NCBI RefSeq assembly: GCF_032017025.1
Contig: NZ_DALZQO010000017.1
Location: 1-64,000 of the forward strand
Source of the DNA: Hydrogenoanaerobacterium sp032017025
GTDB taxonomy: Bacteria; Bacillota; Clostridia; Oscillospirales; Ruminococcaceae
Length of the DNA stretch: 64,000 nt
Reading direction: 5' to 3'
This document shows, one piece after another, positions 1 to 8,401 of this stretch. The notes under the pieces are model-generated. The model did no database searches. It was not told where the DNA came from and saw only the letters and a list, made by a program, of their open reading frames with translations. Every line of letters begins with the position of its first letter. The stretch's first letter is position 1. The position numbers and the translations under genes were made by a program.

Positions 1-337
1 AATCTATTCCATAGTTTGCAATCTTTATTGCGTCAAGCGGATCAGTTTTTCCTTTGCGAATCGCGATCATGGCGTACTTTTTCATGAGATAGGCATTTAC
101 GACGCTAACAAATACACCATGTTGCTTCAGAAACGCCAGTATTGGATAATGATATGCACCAGTTGATTCCATAACCACTCGGACTTCGTCGTTCAGCCTA
201 TGTATTTGTTCAACTAACTGCATTAAATCATGCTCACAATGCTGCAAGTTGTATGGAGAAATCAGGATTTCACCATACGGTTTCATAAAACAAACTGTAC
301 TCTTTCCTTTGGAAACATCAACTCCAACACTAATCAT
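1..337 (-). CDS. IS110-family transposase, N-terminal part (runs off the window)
   Basis: The visible 112 residues begin MISVGVDVSKGK and match the RuvC-like DEDD domain of IS110 transposases. The first catalytic Asp is in VGVDVSK, a Glu in VVMESTG and further Asp residues in KTDPLDA. The ATG at 337 has AGGAGG six bases upstream, so the start is firm. IS110 enzymes move the element without large terminal repeats and are guided by an RNA encoded next to the transposase. The C-terminal serine-containing domain lies off the window, so activity cannot be judged. The reading frame is open throughout the visible part, unlike copy 2. Confidence 0.85.
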   Translation of the reverse strand, partial: MISVGVDVSKGKSTVCFMKPYGEILISPYNLQHCEHDLMQLVEQIHRLNDEVRVVMESTGAYHYPILAFLKQHGVFVSVVNAYLMKKYAMIAIRKGKTDPLDAIKIANYGID

Positions 338-586
338 AAAGTTCCTCCTTAGAATCACATGGTATCCATCCTTGCTTATTACCATTCAGATTGGTTAGTG
401 ACGCGAAAGCCGTATGGTTTCAACCTGCTAAATCGAATGCTCATAACAAGGGGATGGTCGGCAGATTATTGCTCGGATGCGAAATCCAATGGGAAGTAAG
501 CCAGACCATGGTTCCCCTTATTATAAAAAATAAGCACAAACATCACCAGCTTTAAGGTAAATGTCTGTGCTTATATAGTACCAATG
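338..586 (-). ncRNA. Candidate IS110 bridge-RNA region, copy 1
   Basis: About 250 bases lie between the transposase start and the element end, with no ORF. By eye they are identical in both copies, although the transposase parts differ by several substitutions and a 40-base deletion. In the IS110 group this left-end region encodes the bridge RNA that pairs with donor and target DNA. A strong hairpin (530-574) is visible. The RNA boundaries and the guide loops are not defined here, so this call rests on position and conservation. Confidence 0.4.
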
Positions 587-690
587 CGAAATTGATTAAG
601 TTATATAAAAAATAAATAATGCAATAAAGGTCTGACGCTAATAACCACCATTTGATATTTAAATACGATTGAACAAGGAAGGAATCTATT

Positions 691-3090
691 ATGAATGTGG
701 ATTTACAAAACAGATTAGACAAAATGTCTATTTATAAACAATTGAAAGAAAAATGCATCAATGAGAATCAACCCGCAGTGTTAGCACTTGTTCAAAATGT
801 AGGCTACTTTGCTATTATGAGATTGAAAACGGTAATAAGAAATATGCCAGAGTTTACATTACATGACGACACTCATATTTTTAATATGCTAATAATTATG
901 GGAAAACTCATTCCCAAGGACTGCATTCAAAAATTATCTATTCCAGATTTGCTGATGCTCCTTCTTTCTGTTTTCTTACACGATATTGGGATGGCTCCAG
1001 ATGAAAAATATATACTCGCGTGGAAAGGACAGTATTCAGACCTAGAAGATGATAAGGATTTAGCAAGAGAAGTGGAGTTGTTCAATCGTTTCCGTATGAC
1101 ATATACTCATCAGTTATCCGATATAGAGCGGTTGCGTTCAGAAAATGAATATGCCAAAGCACAGTTGCTCGAAGATTATATTGTAACCGAGTACATTAGA
1201 ACTACACACTCGTCTCGTGCAAGGAAAATAATATCCGATTACTGGGCAGGAAAGGTCGTTTATCAAGATACTGACTTGACGGAAGATTTGGTTGCAATAT
1301 GCCTTAGCCATAATGAAAGCTACACCTATTTACTCAATATGGAGAGTTTTAAAATATGTGACCAAGATACATTTTTATGCATTCCTTTTGTAGCTACATT
1401 GTTACGTTTGGCTGATATTATTGACTTTGATCCAAAGAGAACGCCGCAAGTGCTTTTTTCTCATCTGGCCGTTAAAAATCCTGTGTCATTGAATGAATGG
1501 AAAAAGCATCTAAGCATAAATGCTTGGACAATTTCCTCAAAAAAGCTAGTTTTCTCTGCCCAATGTGAACACCCTGCAATAGAGGCTTCAATACTCTCTT
1601 TTTGCAATCAAATTGATTCAGAACTTAGAAACGGAACGGTTATTCTCTCTCATCTATCTGATGAAGGCATAGGTGCTGATCTTGAGGCATATAAAATTCC
1701 ACTGCCTCCACAAGTCGACAGAAGAAAAATTACAGCCAAAAAAGATATTCTTACTGGTAATCCAATATACCGCTATCATGACACAAAGTTTTCACTAAGC
1801 AAAAAGCAAATCATTGATTTACTGATGGGTACAAAGCTATATGGCAAGCCCGAGGTGGCATTACGAGAATTGCTGCAAAACTCAATTGATGCCTGCTTAT
1901 TAAGAGCAAAGCTCTCTAAGTTTTGGAAAATTGACTATACTCCTCGAATAAAAGTGTCTCTATTTAGAAAAAACGATACTGACTATTTAAGGGTAAGCGA
2001 TAATGGTGTTGGAATGAATCAACACATAGTTGATAAATATTATACAAATATTGGATGCTCTTACTACTCTTCGCGAGAATTCAGCGAGTTAATGTCATCA
2101 TGTAAGTCATCTTTTACACCGATATCAAGATTTGGAATTGGTATATTGTCATGTTTTATGGTGTGTGATTCAATGGAAGTAACTACAAGAAGAATAAAAG
2201 GCGAATTCGAATGTGACGATGCACTTCACATTTCAATTGAAGGATATGAAAGCCTTTTTGTTATTTCAGATTCAGACAAGAAAGACCCAGGTACAGATAC
2301 AGTGTTATCATTGCGTCCTGTCCACCCATGGGATCGGATGAGCGAGGATGAATTCGTTCTATGTATAAAAAATATAGTCCCTAATCCTGCCGTGAAAATT
2401 GAAATAGAAACAGATAAAGGTAGCGAAACTCATTCAAGCGAAAGCTTTGATGAGTTAGTCCTTGATCCGTTATTGGATTATTCTTGGAGTGACAAAAAGA
2501 ATGTTAAAAAACTAAATGTTGATTTAAAAGACGATCAATATAGCTTTAAAGGAAAAGGTTGCATAGGGTTACTCATTAAAGATGGAACTCCTGTAAGTGA
2601 AATAGAAGTTCTTTCCAGAAATGTTGAAATAGATGGGGAAGTATACACTCTATCTTCAACTATTAAATATGATACTACCTGCATTTCAGAAAATACTACC
2701 AGCATTTCTGTTGATGCAGATGGAGAAATCAGTGCAGATACTTCATACTCAAAACGCTTTAATTCAGAAGTAGCATTATCAATACACGGAATTGAAGTAC
2801 CATGCAAAATTGTTCCAGACTATAATAACAGGCAATCGCAAACATTAATTAGAACACCATTTCCATTCTCTTTTAGATTGGACATTGGACAAAATAGCGA
2901 TTTAAATTTGAATTCAGCACGAAACCAAATCATATATGATGAGAAATGGCTACAATTTGAGGAAAATCTATATAGCGTCTTATGTAGACAATTAAAAACA
3001 AATTTAGGAACCTCCGATTGGGAGACTGTAAAATCCATGATTCAACAAAGTAATTGTACGGTATTTAAGCGTATTGCTCAACAATTCTAA
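691..3090 (+). CDS. HD-domain plus GHKL (Hsp90-like) ATPase, candidate defence protein
   Basis: This 799-aa protein joins two enzyme folds. An HD phosphohydrolase-like domain occupies about residues 50-250 (LHDDTH at 57-62, LHDIG at 96-100, a later SHNES and LADIIDFD). A GHKL ATPase follows from about 370, with the N box ELLQNSIDA (390-398), the G1 motif SDNGVGM (about 435-441) and the glycine loop RFGIGILS (about 480-487), as in Hsp90/HtpG and MutL-type ATPases. The C-terminal 280 residues resemble an Hsp90-like middle region. An AAGGAAGG site supports the start. The gene lies 81 bases upstream of an ABC-type ATPase with no cassette-like motif between them, so the two probably act together. 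Domain calls are from visible motifs; a defence role is inferred from the partner gene and the mobile setting. Confidence 0.75.
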   Translation: MNVDLQNRLDKMSIYKQLKEKCINENQPAVLALVQNVGYFAIMRLKTVIRNMPEFTLHDDTHIFNMLIIMGKLIPKDCIQKLSIPDLLMLLLSVFLHDIGMAPDEKYILAWKGQYSDLEDDKDLAREVELFNRFRMTYTHQLSDIERLRSENEYAKAQLLEDYIVTEYIRTTHSSRARKIISDYWAGKVVYQDTDLTEDLVAICLSHNESYTYLLNMESFKICDQDTFLCIPFVATLLRLADIIDFDPKRTPQVLFSHLAVKNPVSLNEWKKHLSINAWTISSKKLVFSAQCEHPAIEASILSFCNQIDSELRNGTVILSHLSDEGIGADLEAYKIPLPPQVDRRKITAKKDILTGNPIYRYHDTKFSLSKKQIIDLLMGTKLYGKPEVALRELLQNSIDACLLRAKLSKFWKIDYTPRIKVSLFRKNDTDYLRVSDNGVGMNQHIVDKYYTNIGCSYYSSREFSELMSSCKSSFTPISRFGIGILSCFMVCDSMEVTTRRIKGEFECDDALHISIEGYESLFVISDSDKKDPGTDTVLSLRPVHPWDRMSEDEFVLCIKNIVPNPAVKIEIETDKGSETHSSESFDELVLDPLLDYSWSDKKNVKKLNVDLKDDQYSFKGKGCIGLLIKDGTPVSEIEVLSRNVEIDGEVYTLSSTIKYDTTCISENTTSISVDADGEISADTSYSKRFNSEVALSIHGIEVPCKIVPDYNNRQSQTLIRTPFPFSFRLDIGQNSDLNLNSARNQIIYDEKWLQFEENLYSVLCRQLKTNLGTSDWETVKSMIQQSNCTVFKRIAQQF

Positions 3091-3171
3091 TAATGTTCAA
3101 AAATATCATCATATTTAATAGCAATAATGAGCAAACCAAATGTGAGTAATCTTTTGAAGGAGAATATAAAT

Positions 3172-5418
3172 ATGCCTAATGTATTATCTTTTAATAACCT
3201 CAAGTATCAGGATATACTTGAACCTGAGTTTGATGATTTTTCTATGTCATCACATAATAATCTTGAATTCAAAATAATGGGGCAATGTGGGATGGTAGTA
3301 GTTTACGCTCCTAATGGTATGGGAAAAACTACTCTTTCGAACGTTCTAAAGATTGAGAATTCAAGCCAGGCGGTTGACTTTTCCGCTGTATATAATGATG
3401 TACCAATAACACCTGAGGATAAGAGGTTTCATATTATCGGTGACCAAAGCACCCGGAATATTATTCATGGTAATACATCTGATTATCTTATAGGTGAGGA
3501 TATTCGAAGGGAATATGAATTACGAAAAATTATAGAAGATATCTTCAATAGTTGCTTTGTGGTTTTTACTAAGACACTTAAAGAAAAATATAGAATAACT
3601 AAGAGAGATGATTACTTTTTATCAAGTATGAATAACCAAGTAATAGCGAACTACATTCGAGATATTATCCCGACTCGGAACCGTCGGAGTGAAATAGATA
3701 GAATAGAGTTTGTCCACTATATAAAAAGCCTTTCTGTAGAAAATATACCCGAGATAGTTGAAGAAAAAACAATATTTATAGTAGAGAATCAGCAATTAAT
3801 CAAAGATGTGTTGGCGATAACTGCTGAAATTGAACAAGTTGGTGAGATTCAAGAAATCGAACAAAATGATGATGCTATTAAAATATTAAACAAGTATCCT
3901 AGCCAAACAGTTTGCGTAGTGTGTGATGCACAGAATATATCAATTGATGAGCTTACCCATAGAAAGACAGTGAACCGCAATAGGATTTACACTAACTTAC
4001 CGACTAGAATAAAGGAAGTTTTGGATAACATAATTAATAATTCTTCTTTGCAGTATGGTGATCCTTTTTCTATACATGCTAGAGTATCAGACTTCATTAG
4101 TACAGGAGATTATCCTTTCTTACAAATACTTCAAAATGAGCTAAGTGAATATGTCAATTCTACATTAAAGAACATCACGAATTTATTTCTGCAGATATTT
4201 GATGAAACGAGCTTAGATACGCATTTCACTGAATATGAAAACCTATTAAATAGACAACCCATGCTGGATAATGAGGAATTGATGTTAATCAATGAAGTGG
4301 TAAATGAGAACATTGGTCCTGAAATAACAATAATAAGAGATGAGCGAAATGGGAAAAATTTCAGGTTGTTGCTTGACGGTGAAGCATTTCTTGGTGATGA
4401 TGTTGGTGATAAGAATCAGAAACCACTAAAGCTAAGTACAGGAGAGCGTAATTTCATTTCGTTAGCATTTGAACTTTTGCTTGCAAGGCACTCTGATAAA
4501 GAATTTGTGGTGTTAGATGATCCAATTTCAAGTTTTGATTCCATATATAAAAACAAGATAGCATATTGTATTATTAAGTTTTTGGAAAAGAAAAAATGTA
4601 TAATTCTAACACATAATCTTGAACTAGTCCGTTTGCTAGAATTTCAAAACTCTGGATGTTTTAACTTATATATGTTTAATAACACGAATGGTGGAGTTAA
4701 TGGATTTGTCCGGGTAAATGATCTGGAAAAGAAAATACTAAATAATCTTCATGACTTAATTAAATTGTTCCGCAATGGAGATCCATCCACTCAATTATGC
4801 GATGTTGTAATTGATATCAGAATCTTTTTGATGGCAATGATTCCATTTTTGCGAGGATATGCCCACATTATATGTACAGAAAATGATATATACTCTAGCC
4901 TATCCTCCATTATGCACGGATATGAAAATGGCTCTGTCGATGTTAATCAAATATATCAGAATCTATTTGGATATGATTTTGGTGAGGAGTGTGTGGTGTC
5001 GGTTCAAGATATATTAGATTTTGATTGCACAAATGTTAGGACAGTAGACCCAGTTAGATTGCCATTACTATCAGAAACGTTAAAGCAAACATTATTATAT
5101 TATCATTTGAGGATGTGCGTTGAATCTACCTTGGTTGAATTGTTTCCAGCTAGTCGGCGTCATGATGAGGATGCAATGTTAGGTCAGATTATCCAAAAGG
5201 CTTTTAAGTGTGATAGAACCGATCCAAATTTCGATAGTAAACTTCAATACAGGGTATTTTTCACATCAAGAAAAACACTGCTCAATGAGTTTAACCACTT
5301 TGAAGGTAATATGAATATCTTTCAACCAGCTATTGATATTGAAGATAATGCGCTTCAGAGAGAGGTTGATGCTATTCACGAAAAGCTAGCATTGTTAAGA
5401 ATAGAACTTAACTCTTAA
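3172..5418 (+). CDS. AAA_13 / RloC-PrrC-like ABC ATPase with zinc-hook CxxC
   Basis: I chose the ATG at 3172 (748 aa) because GAAGGAGA lies just before it; an in-frame ATG at 3127 lacks a ribosome site. The protein has an SMC/ABC-type head split by a long helical insert. Walker A is PNGMGKTT (about 47-54), the signature is LSTGER (421-426), Walker B is FVVLDDP (445-451) and the H-loop is LTHN (479-482). Between the halves lies CVVC (Cys248 and Cys251), at the place of the zinc hook in Rad50 and RloC. The last 200 residues form a separate domain containing RKTLLNEFNHFE (about 700-711). PrrC/RloC proteins carry an anticodon nuclease there, but I cannot match its Arg-Glu-His spacing, so nuclease activity is unproven. 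Confidence 0.75.
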   Translation: MPNVLSFNNLKYQDILEPEFDDFSMSSHNNLEFKIMGQCGMVVVYAPNGMGKTTLSNVLKIENSSQAVDFSAVYNDVPITPEDKRFHIIGDQSTRNIIHGNTSDYLIGEDIRREYELRKIIEDIFNSCFVVFTKTLKEKYRITKRDDYFLSSMNNQVIANYIRDIIPTRNRRSEIDRIEFVHYIKSLSVENIPEIVEEKTIFIVENQQLIKDVLAITAEIEQVGEIQEIEQNDDAIKILNKYPSQTVCVVCDAQNISIDELTHRKTVNRNRIYTNLPTRIKEVLDNIINNSSLQYGDPFSIHARVSDFISTGDYPFLQILQNELSEYVNSTLKNITNLFLQIFDETSLDTHFTEYENLLNRQPMLDNEELMLINEVVNENIGPEITIIRDERNGKNFRLLLDGEAFLGDDVGDKNQKPLKLSTGERNFISLAFELLLARHSDKEFVVLDDPISSFDSIYKNKIAYCIIKFLEKKKCIILTHNLELVRLLEFQNSGCFNLYMFNNTNGGVNGFVRVNDLEKKILNNLHDLIKLFRNGDPSTQLCDVVIDIRIFLMAMIPFLRGYAHIICTENDIYSSLSSIMHGYENGSVDVNQIYQNLFGYDFGEECVVSVQDILDFDCTNVRTVDPVRLPLLSETLKQTLLYYHLRMCVESTLVELFPASRRHDEDAMLGQIIQKAFKCDRTDPNFDSKLQYRVFFTSRKTLLNEFNHFEGNMNIFQPAIDIEDNALQREVDAIHEKLALLRIELNS

Positions 5419-5482
5419 TTACCCAATCCATAGAATACTTTTGTTTAAATCTAATTTTAATTTCGATACATTATGAATTATT

Positions 5483-5493
5483 CATTATGTTTA
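5483..5493 (+). repeat. Recurring intergenic motif, site 1 (CATTATGTTTA)
   Basis: Exact CATTATGTTTA, 65 bases after the stop codon of the ABC-type ATPase gene. It is the first of about a dozen copies or variants found in gaps between genes up to 14.9 kb. A convincing complementary partner after the stop codon is not evident here. Confidence 0.5.
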
Positions 5494-5801
5494 TTGACGG
5501 ACAGGCTTGTTGTGCAATTAGGGTAAGTTTTAAATATTTAAGAAGACATCACTGTTATCTACTACAAAGAATTTGAAATAATGAGACATCAATATAAATA
5601 TCAAAATACATGATACAAATTTTTGGGGGATGTATTGTATACAAAGATCAATTACAGTAACTATTAATAGATTGTGGTGCCAAATTTGACGCAGCCGGAA
5701 AGTATGCTTGCTCACAAGTAAAAAATGATATAAACGACAATACTATTTTGATGTGATCACTATAACGGAATAGTTGAAATGCCAGCAAAAACTAAACTTC
5801 G

Positions 5802-5812
5802 CATTATGTTTA
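5802..5812 (+). repeat. Recurring intergenic motif, site 2 (CATTATGTTTA)
   Basis: Preceded by ACTTCG, as at sites 5 and 7. GTTTAT at 5808-5813 is complementary to ATAAAC at 5730-5735, and a second inverted pair (ACTATT with AATAGT) lies between. The spacing of about 80 bases between outer boxes is in the range of integron attC sites, but the boxes are not the canonical GTTRRRY/RYYYAAC. Confidence 0.5.
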
Positions 5813-5881
5813 TGATGGACAAGCAAACAAATCGTAGCAATAATCCTGCTAATAAAAGTCAAGCATAAATTTCTGAACGGT

Positions 5882-5980
5882 GACGCTTTGAGATGAACCT
5901 GAAAATAAGTATAGTAAAGCTGACCAGCTATATCTGCGGTAGCTGGCCGATAGAGTTCGGCTCAAAGTCTACTATATCTT
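5882..5980. other. Pseudoknot-like folded element
   Basis: Three sets of complementary segments interleave. CTTTGAG..GAAC (5886-5898) pairs with GTTC..CTCAAAG (5955-5967). AAGTATAGTA (5907-5916) pairs with TACTATATCTT (5970-5980) with one bulged base. Inside, CCAGCTA (5924-5930) pairs with TAGCTGG (5940-5946). The first two cross each other, as in an H-type pseudoknot with an internal hairpin. It could be a structured RNA or a recombination site. It abuts the truncated IS110 copy. Confidence 0.45.
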
Positions 5981-5986
5981 ACCAAT

Positions 5987-6283
5987 AATCTATTCCATAG
6001 TTTGCAATCTTTATTGCGTCAAGCGGATCAGTTTTTCCTTTCCGAATCGCGATCATGGCGTACTTTTTCATGAGATAGGCATTTACAACGCTAACAAATA
6101 CACCATGTTACTTCAGAAACGCCAGTATTGGATTTCGTTCAGCCTATGTATTTGTTCAACTAACTGCATTAAATCATGCTCACAATGCTGCAAGTTGTAT
6201 GGAGAAATCAGGATTTCACCATACGGTTTCATAAAACAAACTGTACTCTTTCCTTTGGAAACATCAACTCCAACACTAATCAT
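5987..6283 (-). pseudogene. Truncated, frameshifted IS110 transposase
   Basis: The start codon (6283) and ribosome site match copy 1, and the first residues MISVGVDVSKGK are intact. A net 40-base deletion removes the segment coding for the catalytic-Glu motif VVMESTG and shifts the frame; after it the frame reads only a few more residues. Homology to the transposase continues to about 5987 and then stops. The gene cannot make an active enzyme. Confidence 0.8.
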
Positions 6284-6532
6284 AAAGTTCCTCCTTAGAA
6301 TCACATGGTATCCATCCTTGCTTATTACCATTCAGATTGGTTAGTGACGCGAAAGCCGTATGGTTTCAACCTGCTAAATCGAATGCTCATAACAAGGGGA
6401 TGGTCGGCAGATTATTGCTCGGATGCGAAATCCAATGGGAAGTAAGCCAGACCATGGTTCCCCTTATTATAAAAAATAAGCACAAACATCACCAGCTTTA
6501 AGGTAAATGTCTGTGCTTATATAGTACCAATG
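6284..6532 (-). ncRNA. Candidate IS110 bridge-RNA region, copy 2
   Basis: It is identical by eye to 338-586, including the terminal hairpin. The transposase beside it is dead, so this would be an orphan guide-RNA locus that could work only with the enzyme of another copy. The boundaries of the RNA are not known. Confidence 0.35.
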
Positions 6533-6617
6533 GGACGTTTACTGAGTGCTACGGTAGGCTTGATTTAAGGAATTTTGTATAGCAGAAAACTTAGTTGATA
6601 TGTTGAGGTAGAGTGTT

Positions 6618-8231
6618 ATGCCGATGTATTTAAAACGTAATACTATTCGCTATTTTGAAGCCAGTGTAGACGCAATAAGTTTAGCAGTAACGGCATTAGG
6701 GTTACCACAACGGCATGAAATTAGGGAATCGACTTCAAAAAATGCTGTTGCAATCGGTTTGGCTGGTGTTTCAGCTGAATTAGCAATGAGTGCGATTATT
6801 GTACAGGCTCAAGGAGAAAAAGCACTCCTTCATCCATCTGGATTTTATAAAACTGGCACTCATATAGTGGATGATTTTAGAAAACTTATTAATTCACAAA
6901 TACCTAAAATGTTGTTTTTGACCCAGGGTATTAAAGATCCGGCAAAACATATTTCCAACATATTAAACACTACCTCAAAATTCAAATTATTAACCAAGGC
7001 TCGTGCTGGTGGCCTACATGCAGGAATAGGGCCATCTCGAGATGTATGCATTGCTTGTGTTAATGATGTAATAACGTTTATTGATATTTTAGGTGAATCT
7101 TCAAGAATAAAAACATATACGTTGACCGTACCTCGTAAAATTGAAATGCCTAAAAGTTATGATTTAATAATAGACGATATGATTTCTAAAGTGGCAAAAT
7201 CCTCATCAGATATAGATAAAGCAAATGCATTAGCATCTGTTTATTTAGTTGTTCCAGAATTGCCAGATCAAGAACCTGATTGGTTCCCAGCGTTTGAAAG
7301 GCTTTGTATTGCTCCGAAAACCAATGATATTTCGTTTCTGCTTGAGACGCTTGAAACTTCGAAATATGCTTCCTTAATAAAAGTTTCAAAATCTCAGGTT
7401 GGTATGCCAGTCGTCATACAAAAAGGCAACCCATCTACACTACCGATTGAACCACAATACTTAAAAAAGTCTTTTTCTAATATACGGGATCAAGTATACG
7501 CTGATAGAGGAACTGCGAATGGCAGGCTAGATCAAAATCAATTTGATCCGCCTCCTATTGAATCGGTGTATGAAGTATTTGCATTTCAATTTTATTTGCT
7601 AGGAATAACGCAATTTGAAGAAGAGGTATTAACGTCTGTTGACACTTGGCCTTTTATAGCGGCAAGTTTATCCTATACGGGTACTTTGGGGCCATATTGG
7701 TATTTTGTAAGAATGACTTCTGATTTAGATCAATTAAAAAGCTATATAAGTCGAGCTGCAAAGATTGGTGGGGGGGCCATACATAATGGTGTTTTAGAGT
7801 TTACAGAAGGTTTTAAGGCTATAAAAGATAATAAATTCCTTTCAAAAAGCAGCGGGTTTGCTCAAAAACTTATTGAGCAATATGAAAAGTCAGGGGAAAA
7901 ACGTAAAAATCTTATAAAGTTATACAGCAAAAATAGAAATAATGATAAATACTTATGTGAAGATGCGAAAACTGATTTATATCAAATCTGTGATGAAGAT
8001 AAGCCTGTTGGGGAGATGTTAGTAAAACTTGCAGAGAGAACTTACAAATTATCGAGTGGCAAAAGTTATTCTTATTGGGCTCGTGTTATTTGTGAGGCTG
8101 CAGTAGAGCTTGAAGATGCGCAAGGGCTTTTGGCAATATTGAAATCCACTGAGCTCTCCGTGGCTCACACTGCAGCAAAAAAAGCATTAAGAGTGATTGA
8201 TTTTATAAATTTTGGACCCAAGATCGAGTAA
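6618..8231 (+). CDS. Unknown 537-aa protein
   Basis: I do not recognise this family. The protein is soluble and looks mostly helical, with no signal peptide or membrane span. Notable stretches are SAELAMSAIIVQAQGE near residues 52-67, GFYKTGTHIVDDFRKLI near 75-91 and ARAGGLHAGIGPSRD near 130-144; a glycine-rich KIGGGAIHNG lies near 380. The central part (about 220-330) is hydrophilic with WFPAFERL. A GAGGTAGAG sequence precedes the ATG. It stands alone as a unit, with the second IS110 copy before it and a CATTATGTTTA motif 20 bases after its stop. Its place next to the candidate defence pair makes an immunity role possible, but nothing in the sequence shows it. Confidence 0.7.
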   Translation: MPMYLKRNTIRYFEASVDAISLAVTALGLPQRHEIRESTSKNAVAIGLAGVSAELAMSAIIVQAQGEKALLHPSGFYKTGTHIVDDFRKLINSQIPKMLFLTQGIKDPAKHISNILNTTSKFKLLTKARAGGLHAGIGPSRDVCIACVNDVITFIDILGESSRIKTYTLTVPRKIEMPKSYDLIIDDMISKVAKSSSDIDKANALASVYLVVPELPDQEPDWFPAFERLCIAPKTNDISFLLETLETSKYASLIKVSKSQVGMPVVIQKGNPSTLPIEPQYLKKSFSNIRDQVYADRGTANGRLDQNQFDPPPIESVYEVFAFQFYLLGITQFEEEVLTSVDTWPFIAASLSYTGTLGPYWYFVRMTSDLDQLKSYISRAAKIGGGAIHNGVLEFTEGFKAIKDNKFLSKSSGFAQKLIEQYEKSGEKRKNLIKLYSKNRNNDKYLCEDAKTDLYQICDEDKPVGEMLVKLAERTYKLSSGKSYSYWARVICEAAVELEDAQGLLAILKSTELSVAHTAAKKALRVIDFINFGPKIE

Positions 8232-8250
8232 TGTGTACACCTGAAATTCC

Positions 8251-8261
8251 CATTATGTTTA
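8251..8261 (+). repeat. Recurring intergenic motif, site 3 (CATTATGTTTA)
   Basis: Exact motif 20 bases after the stop of the 537-aa gene. A small palindrome GTGTACAC sits just before it. No clear outer complementary box is seen, unless it lies inside the end of the gene. Confidence 0.45.
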
Positions 8262-8299
8262 TTAAAACTAAATAAACACTAAAGAAAGAAGATGTAGAT

Positions 8300-8401
8300 A
8301 TGCCAAATAAGTTGCGTGACGAACCAATTTATCTTCACCTAAAATATGTAGCAAAATCCTACAGAATTATGCCCCTTAAACAACTAGGAGGTTTGGGATG
8401 A
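8300..8401 (+). CDS. Possible 33-aa leader or small protein
   Basis: A short ORF (MPNKLRDEPIYLHLK...) starts after AAAGAAAGAAG and ends with TGA overlapping the ATG of the DUF1643 gene (ATGA). Such an overlap suits translational coupling. It is too short to recognise and may be chance, but it fills the gap between the motif and the next gene. Confidence 0.3.
   Translation: MPNKLRDEPIYLHLKYVAKSYRIMPLKQLGGLG

Larger units (their letters stand above)
1..586 (-). mobile_element. IS110-family element, copy 1 (cut by window edge)
   Basis: This is the first of two direct copies of the same element; the second is at 5987-6532. It consists of the start of a transposase on the minus strand and about 250 bases of noncoding DNA before it. 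Homology between the copies stops right after CCAATG at 586, which I take as the element end. A hairpin (530-543 with 561-574, one mismatch) sits just inside that end. No terminal inverted repeat or target duplication is visible, as is usual for IS110. The other end lies outside the window, so this copy may be complete. Confidence 0.8.
5419..5986. other. 568-base gap: two cassette-like motifs, a gene remnant and a folded element
   Basis: No complete gene is seen. Two copies of the recurring motif lie at 5483-5493 and 5802-5812, so the 300 bases between them look like one small unit. That unit has only a scrap of coding-like sequence (a frame reading CGAKFDAAGKYACSQ and ending near 5760). The last 100 bases fold into a strong structure (5882-5980, listed separately). 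The gap ends where the second IS110 copy begins. Confidence 0.5.
5987..6532 (-). mobile_element. IS110-family element, copy 2 (truncated)
   Basis: This matches 1-586 base for base apart from a few substitutions in the transposase part and a net 40-base deletion near 6134. It ends at the same CCAATG. Because both copies have the same orientation, the 5.4 kb between them, with the HD-GHKL and ABC ATPase genes, has the layout of a composite mobile unit or a segmental duplication. The transposase part stops at about 5980, so this copy has lost its far end. Confidence 0.8.

Noticed and set aside
3172..5418. Calling the ABC ATPase a proven RloC anticodon nuclease
   Set aside because: The zinc-hook CxxC and ATPase motifs fit, but the Arg-Glu-His spacing of the nuclease domain could not be matched.
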